Assembly: GCF_022539665.2 (NCBI RefSeq)
Contig: NC_081335.1
Location: 62,001-126,000 of the forward strand
Length of the DNA: 64,000 bases
DNA from: Daphnia carinata
Lineage: Eukaryota; Arthropoda; Branchiopoda; Diplostraca; Daphniidae
Direction of reading: 5' to 3'
The notes beneath the pieces are model-generated. The model had not been told where the DNA came from. It saw nothing but the letters and a program-made list of their open reading frames with translations, and made no database searches. Of the stretch, positions 59,156-64,000 are shown piece by piece (within the stretch, counting starts at the first letter, position 1; each line of letters opens with the position of its first letter). The position numbers were made by a program, and so were the translations under genes.

Positions 59156-59227
59156 TGCGTTGGCCGGGAGTCGAACCCGGGTCTATTGCTTGGAAGGCAA
59201 CAATGCTAACCGCTATACCACCAACGC
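59156..59227 (-). tRNA. tRNA-Gly(UCC), copy 6
   Basis: Identical 72-nt body, T4 terminator; end of the cluster. Transcription of all six runs leftward, towards the protease array. Confidence 0.97.
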
Positions 59228-60746
59228 TTGCTACAGCATCTTCTTTAAAATGAAAAGACCCAACGACAATATGCACGACTCAACTGCCAAAAACCTCGCT
59301 TCCAAACGCTGCTCGCTAAAGAATTAGAACGCTATGTCGGCGGCATGCTACCAGAAAACGCATCGAGTGTTTGCAACACATCAAAAAGAGGCAAATACGG
59401 CTTGCCAAAGAAAAACAAAAGCATTGGAACGCAGTGGCACATGCATATCTAAATTAGCAGTAATAGTAGGCACTTACCAGGCTATGAAGTGAATTGAAGA
59501 CGGCACTTGGAAATGTCAACTTCACACACTGAAGAATTTTCGGTTATGAACGAACCAGAAATGCCTTAAAACAAAAAAAAAATGTAGACAATGTTATTAT
59601 GTAAACAGCGCATTAGAAGGAAGTTTGAAAAAAAAATAAAGATGCGTCGTTAAAAATTTTGGCAATCTCGGTGAGCTATGTTAGACACTAAACTACGTCG
59701 CACATCGATCTGAGCACACTGTCGTTAGAACTATCTTCGCAATGGAACGAACTGCAGACCACCCTTCCCCCTCGCTCACTTGTTTTGACCATCATCAAAT
59801 TGGGGGCCTGGTAAACAAATGTTTTCTATCTTTTTTTCACCAAATTCAGGGGGGAAAGGTACGGTATTGGTGGCAAAGACACAAATTTCGTCCCCATCCT
59901 CCCTTACCTTTGATACTTTCAGTTGCAAACCCGTGATGAATTTTTTTCCATCCCCCCCCCCCACCCCTCCTTTTTTTTTTTTCTACATGTCATCTACGTT
60001 GAAATTTTGAAGAATACTGGACAAAAAATTATTCTTTTACTGCCCACTATAGAACTGTAGCTGGTGAACAAGTAGCAACTCACCCAATTAATAAGCTATG
60101 TATCTAGCAAAAAATGTTATTAGAGGCTATCAAGCTATCGTGTTTACAATGATGTAAATTTTTTATGCTGACTGATGATACATGTCTGGTGATGCACTTT
60201 TAAGTACTAATGCACTTTCACGTACCTAAAGATGTAGATGGGGTGGCTGTGAAGGAGTTCAGTATTGGTCATTTTCCACTTCACATTTTTGCTCGCAGTG
60301 TCAGCTCTCTGCTACATGCTGCTGCCACAGGGTCAGTTAACTAGGAAAACATTTCTGGCATTAGTGCTTTGTGGTAGTTATCAAACCAAAACTTGATTAA
60401 ATCAAACACCATCATCACAACTCAAGGCCATGGCAAATGGATCTCCATGTGTTGAACGATACTAAAGCTGCTACGTTATTAATTACTACGACTGATTTTC
60501 ATCTATCACCAATATTATCTTCGATTAAATGGGATGAAACAAACTGGCTGCAAATTTTACCTATCCAGAGAAAATCAAGGTTTCCCGCTAAGATTTACGA
60601 CACAGAGCAACAAATTAAAACGTACCGTTCACATTTGGAGAAACTTTGTAAAAAGTAAACTCTGCAACTTGGCGTAATTGTACGTTGTTTCATAATATAA
60701 GCAATTCACGAGCACTAATAAATTTGGTAACTGCAAAAATTCTTAC
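59228..60746. other. Interval downstream of the tRNA cluster
   Basis: No intact gene. A minus-strand stretch at about 59,478-59,567 is bounded by an acceptor- and a donor-like site and could be a UTR exon. The plus frame 60437-60658 (DLHVLNDTKAATLLITTTDF) is open for 73 codons but lacks support. Confidence 0.4.
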
Positions 60747-60857
60747 CTCAATCTTCGTCTTCACGAAAGACACAAGTTTTTCATTTCGTTCTCCCGCCAA
60801 CACTGAACAGGGGACCAACATTGGCCACCAACGGAAATAGGCACGCAGCGTTGCCAT
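60747..60857 (-). CDS. Possible first coding exon of an unknown minus-strand gene
   Basis: After a TTTGTTTCAG acceptor the minus strand reads MATLRAYFRWWPMLVPCSVL, then AGERNEKLVSFVKTKIE, and ends exactly at a GTAAGA donor in phase 0 (37 codons). Good splice signals on both sides favour a real exon. The following exon was not identified. Family not recognised; a short N-terminal hydrophobic segment is present. Confidence 0.4.
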
Positions 60858-61313
60858 TTTTGGAAAACCTGAAACAAAATTTTTGTTTTTTTACTTTTAA
60901 TTTCATTAAGTATTTTCTTATTGAATAATATATTATGAAAAATTAAAATTTTTAAAGATCATTTTACGTTATATGTTAAATGTTTATTACTCGTGTAACG
61001 AAATACTGAACTAGCTTATGCTAGCTGTTACGTGTTCGTTCAGTACAAGAACCGATATTCCGAGTTGCTTGAGGTAAAATAGCCGGATGGCGGCAATATT
61101 ATATATGGAGCTTTCTCTTGCTCCAGTTTCATTGGGGCTGTTATTTTCAGGCACTCTTAGGAAAAGGCATTGCGTAGTATTTGTCTCAGTATTTTTATTT
61201 ATGTATTTTTCATGTTATTATTTGAGGAAGACAAAAATAGCTAAGTTAGCACGTTAGGATGACTCAGCAACAAGTGAAAAACAAAACATAGTTTTCTTAT
61301 CAAACCCAAAATT
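60858..61313. other. Intergenic DNA left of tRNA-Tyr
   Basis: AT-rich, no gene seen. It may contain the promoter and 5' UTR of the minus-strand exon at 60747-60857. Confidence 0.35.
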
Positions 61314-61417
61314 TTCCGTCGAGCCGGAGTTGAACCAGCGACCTATGGATATCATCTTTTCACATATAGTGAGCTAATTCTACAGTCCACCGCTCTGCCA
61401 ACTGAGCTATCGACGGA
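61314..61417 (-). tRNA. tRNA-Tyr(GUA) with intron
   Basis: Minus strand: acceptor TCCGTCG pairs with CGACGGA over seven pairs, D arm GCTCAGTTGGCAGAGC, anticodon arm with CTGTAG (anticodon GTA), T arm GCTGGTTCAACTCCGGC. A ~29-nt intron stands one base 3' of the anticodon, the canonical position for eukaryotic tRNA-Tyr. T4 follows the gene. Confidence 0.93.
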
Positions 61418-61724
61418 TACTTTTATACACTCCAAATGTGAAGCTAAATTGCTACTGGGGAAATTTGTCACTGAAACAAGAACACGGGCTTAACGGACGA
61501 CTAGATTCAATATTCACTTTCTTATCAAAAACATACGGACCTATACTTTCTTTAGGTAAACGAATGATAAACTTTACGACAACAATCGCTGGCGTTAAGA
61601 TATACACAGCCACACACGCTCTACATGAAGAAATCCACGGTTCACATGAGCAATTGTAAATTGCTTATCTACGCTCTCCATAGCAAATGTCAACAGCTCA
61701 CATCCTTTCAGAGTCTAAGACAAA

Positions 61725-63090
61725 ATGGAGGCATGTAATACCTGGGTAAGTTGTATCAAATAGTTCTTCTACATGAATTCACACAAACGTTGTCACACTC
61801 ATTGCAGATCGCCATAATCTTCATTCTAGTAGCTGGAACTGTACCCAGCATCAAGGCGGAATGTGAAGACTACAGTCCATGCACTTGTGGTCAGAACGCT
61901 GAAGGCAATTTGTATATCAACTGCATCGATGTCTTACCAACAGATATTCAAGCTGCTTTTAGCAGAACGATTGCTCCCGATATCTACAACTTGGTGATGA
62001 TCCTTCCAGCATCCGGAGGAGATATTCCAGCCGATTTGTTATCCGGCAAACGCGTTCTTTTAATCGATATAATTGGCCCAAGCAGAGATTCTTTTCAACT
62101 TGTTATGGACCCCGGTGCCCTTCGTTCTTCCAGCAGTTACACCAAGCAGCTGGTCATCTCTAAATGCAACCTGATCCAGCTAGACTTTTCTTTTTTGCGG
62201 GGCTTTTCGAGATTGGAAGAACTTCGTTTGGACTCTGTTTCCAACATTAAACCCATTGAAAATCTTCCTCCATTGGCAAATTTGGTTGGATTAGCAATTG
62301 ATAATAGCCAGGGATTTGAAGCTTTAACAAGCTTCCCCGCTGTGGCATTTTCCCGACTCAATCACCTCTACTTATATAATGATGCGTTAAATGATTTGGC
62401 AACCGGAATTATATTAAATGCTTTCGTTTCCAGCTTATCGGCCAACACCTTAGAAGTGCTGACTTTATCGAAAAACATGATTACTCAAGTCCCACAACAG
62501 GTCACTGCGCTACCCAGCCTTCTAAATTTTGCATTAAACAATAATAATATTACGTTAATCACCACCGGTGCACTTTCGTTGGTTGCTCCGAGGAAAGTTT
62601 ACCTCAACAATATGTCTTTGGACGCAATTGAAGCTGATGCTTTTCAAGGTTTGAGTAGTTTTCTGAATGAAAATATTTAAATTATATACCTACATTTAAT
62701 TTAATTTTAAAAAAAATAACGAATACAAATCTTTACTTTTCTAAACAGGAGATTACAGCTATGCCGAAATCGATTTGACCAACAACAATCTTGTTTCCTT
62801 TGATTACTTGGTTTTCCAGCCCATTTTGACACAGATGGCTGGCATAGCAAATTCCACTGGCACTATCTACCTTGTGAACAGTAAGAAAACATTGGAAGCC
62901 AAAATATATTATGTAAACACAAAAGATTACACCTCATGTCCCAAAATCATTAGATCCCTTTTCTTGTGACTGTGGACTAGCGTGGCTCATTCGTGACAAT
63001 CCAAATCTTCTCAAAGCTACAAGTGGAGCAACATGTGCCAATACCACCAGCTTCGGAGATTTGAACCCTGGTGGCTACCTTGATTGTTGA
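61725..63090 (+). CDS. Secreted leucine-rich-repeat protein (Oplophorus-luciferase non-catalytic-subunit type)
   Basis: Exons 61725-61745, 61808-62648, 62749-62880 and 62954-63090 give 376 residues. The signal peptide is formed across the first splice (IAIIFILVAGTVPSIKA). An LRRNT-like Cys cluster (CEDYSPCTCGQNAEG ... INC) is followed by about eight diverged LRRs (RLEELRLDSVSNIKPIENLP; TLEVLTLSKNMITQVPQQV; LLNFALNNNNITLI) and an LRRCT cap (NPFSCDCGLAWLIRDNPNLL ... CANTT ... YLDC). It ends directly after the last cap Cys, so there is no TM helix or GPI signal. Crustacean relatives are often labelled Oplophorus-luciferin 2-monooxygenase non-catalytic subunit; luminescence is not implied. Confidence 0.88.
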
Positions 63091-64000
63091 GCATTTTAAA
63101 AGAAACCTAAAAACAGACACTTTATTCCAGAAACATCATAAGATTTTTAACATTTTTTTTTTACTTGTTAGTTGTAGGTAACTACAATAAAACTATAAAC
63201 CAATGGTCCAAAAGGACTGTCCATTTTTAGTCATACTCAAGATGAGATTCACTGTGGTTGCTGCACAAAAAATAAAAGTTTACATGCATAAATGTTTAAC
63301 GTAAATTTAAGGAACTTGTGAGTGTATACTGATTGTGGTTGTACGTAATTGTGCAACATCTAAACATGACCCCAGCATTGTCAGTCACCGCAAATTGGTT
63401 GTATGATCATTTTCATTGCCGTATGTAATAGTCAAGGTAATAGATTTGCTCAACATGTTTAACAATGACGAGCCATTGCACCCAAACATAGCTTGCGTCA
63501 ACAACATTTATGTTTCTCATTTGCCTTCAATATTACTACATTAAAATATTAACCATTCTGATGACAATACAATTTGCAGCATACACTACTTTAAAATATT
63601 CCTCATATAGAGTGGACATTTTTAAAACTTTAACTCTACCAGGTTGTATAAGAAACCTATCTCGAGAGGCACAAAGGCTACTACGTCTGCTAGAAACCAG
63701 CGCGCTGCTGAAACAGCTGTTGTTCGCGGCTGCCCTCAGGACACCACTGCTAAGCACTCTGAGGAGGACATAATAACTTACATTGTTCTTTGGGAAACGA
63801 AAATGTGATGTAAATTATAGAAATAAACAATATGCAGAGAATGTAAAAAGGCGAAACATTCTTGATGTTTGATGAACGATAAAGAAACTTTCGTTGTTGA
63901 AATTTTAATAATCAAACTTCTTAAAGTTTCCTTCTTTACGAATTTTGTTAGGGTTAGGTTCCAATTGCGATTTACATTATGGGCGTACGAGAACGCAGAG
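63091..64000. other. 3' end of the LRR gene and right edge
   Basis: AATAAA-type signals near 63,188 and 63,271 serve the LRR gene. At about 63,642-63,808, after a CTACCAG acceptor, a plus frame reads KKPISRGTKATTSARNQRAA and ends IVLWETKM, possibly a terminal exon of an unknown gene; no partner exon was found. Confidence 0.35.

Larger units (their letters stand above)
58219..59227 (-). repeat. ~469-bp tandem unit carrying tRNA-Gly copies 4-6
   Basis: tRNA starts are spaced by 469 and 468 bp. The spacers share long blocks, such as CACCCCGAAACGTGATTC and AAACAAGAAAACCAGATTTC, with scattered substitutions. This indicates tandem duplication of gene plus spacer, more recent than the spread of copies 1-3. 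Confidence 0.85.

Noticed and set aside
56183-59227. CRISPR-like regular repeat-spacer array
   Set aside because: The repeated 72-nt units fold as tRNA-Gly(UCC) with polymerase III terminators; spacing is irregular for the first three copies and the genome is eukaryotic.

Overview
This window looks like nuclear DNA of a small-genome arthropod, most likely a branchiopod crustacean close to Daphnia. The reasons are many 50-80 bp introns with normal splice sites, arthropod gene families (Golgi alpha-mannosidase II, amphiphysin, an MFSD6-type transporter, clip-domain serine proteases, a secreted LRR protein of the kind often labelled Oplophorus-luciferase non-catalytic subunit in crustaceans), AT-rich intergenic DNA and a cluster of eukaryotic tRNA genes. 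Exon limits were worked out by hand from splice consensus, reading phase and comparison between paralogues. The species is inferred.

Layout. (1) 1-11.8 kb: four tandem plus-strand genes for secreted CUB-like, Thr/Ser/Pro-rich (mucin-like) proteins with an almost invariant exon plan; the first enters from the left edge. (2) 13.2-17.6 kb: amphiphysin (N-BAR plus SH3). (3) 19.1-19.9 kb: a small unknown secreted or membrane protein. (4) 20.4-21.6 kb: minus-strand gene remnants, one ankyrin-like. (5) 21.9-26.1 kb: complete Golgi alpha-mannosidase II. (6) 26.7-27.8 kb: a two-TM protein. (7) 28.6-32.5 kb: MFSD6-like transporter. (8) 33.96-39.02 kb: a 5.05 kb palindromic element with two near-identical 2.27 kb arms, a 0.5 kb centre holding three degenerate tRNA-like sequences, and a 6-bp direct repeat (GATGAA) directly outside both ends. 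Each arm carries the same multi-exon coiled-coil gene; one extra T appears to frameshift the left copy while the right copy stays open. (9) 40.5-55.5 kb: four tandem clip-domain trypsin-like proteases with conserved exon lengths, separated by simple repeats and orphan minus-strand open frames. (10) 56.2-59.2 kb: six minus-strand tRNA-Gly(UCC) genes, the last copies on a ~469-bp tandem unit. (11) 61.3 kb: intron-containing tRNA-Tyr(GUA). (12) 61.7-63.1 kb: secreted LRR protein.

How the genes relate: the window is a mosaic of housekeeping genes (glycan processing, membrane curvature, transport, translation) and two locally expanded secreted families. The CUB/mucin proteins would need O-glycosylation in the Golgi; clip proteases normally work as secreted zymogens in cascades of immunity or cuticle hardening. 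No link between the two arrays is shown by the sequence. The least explained object is the palindromic element.
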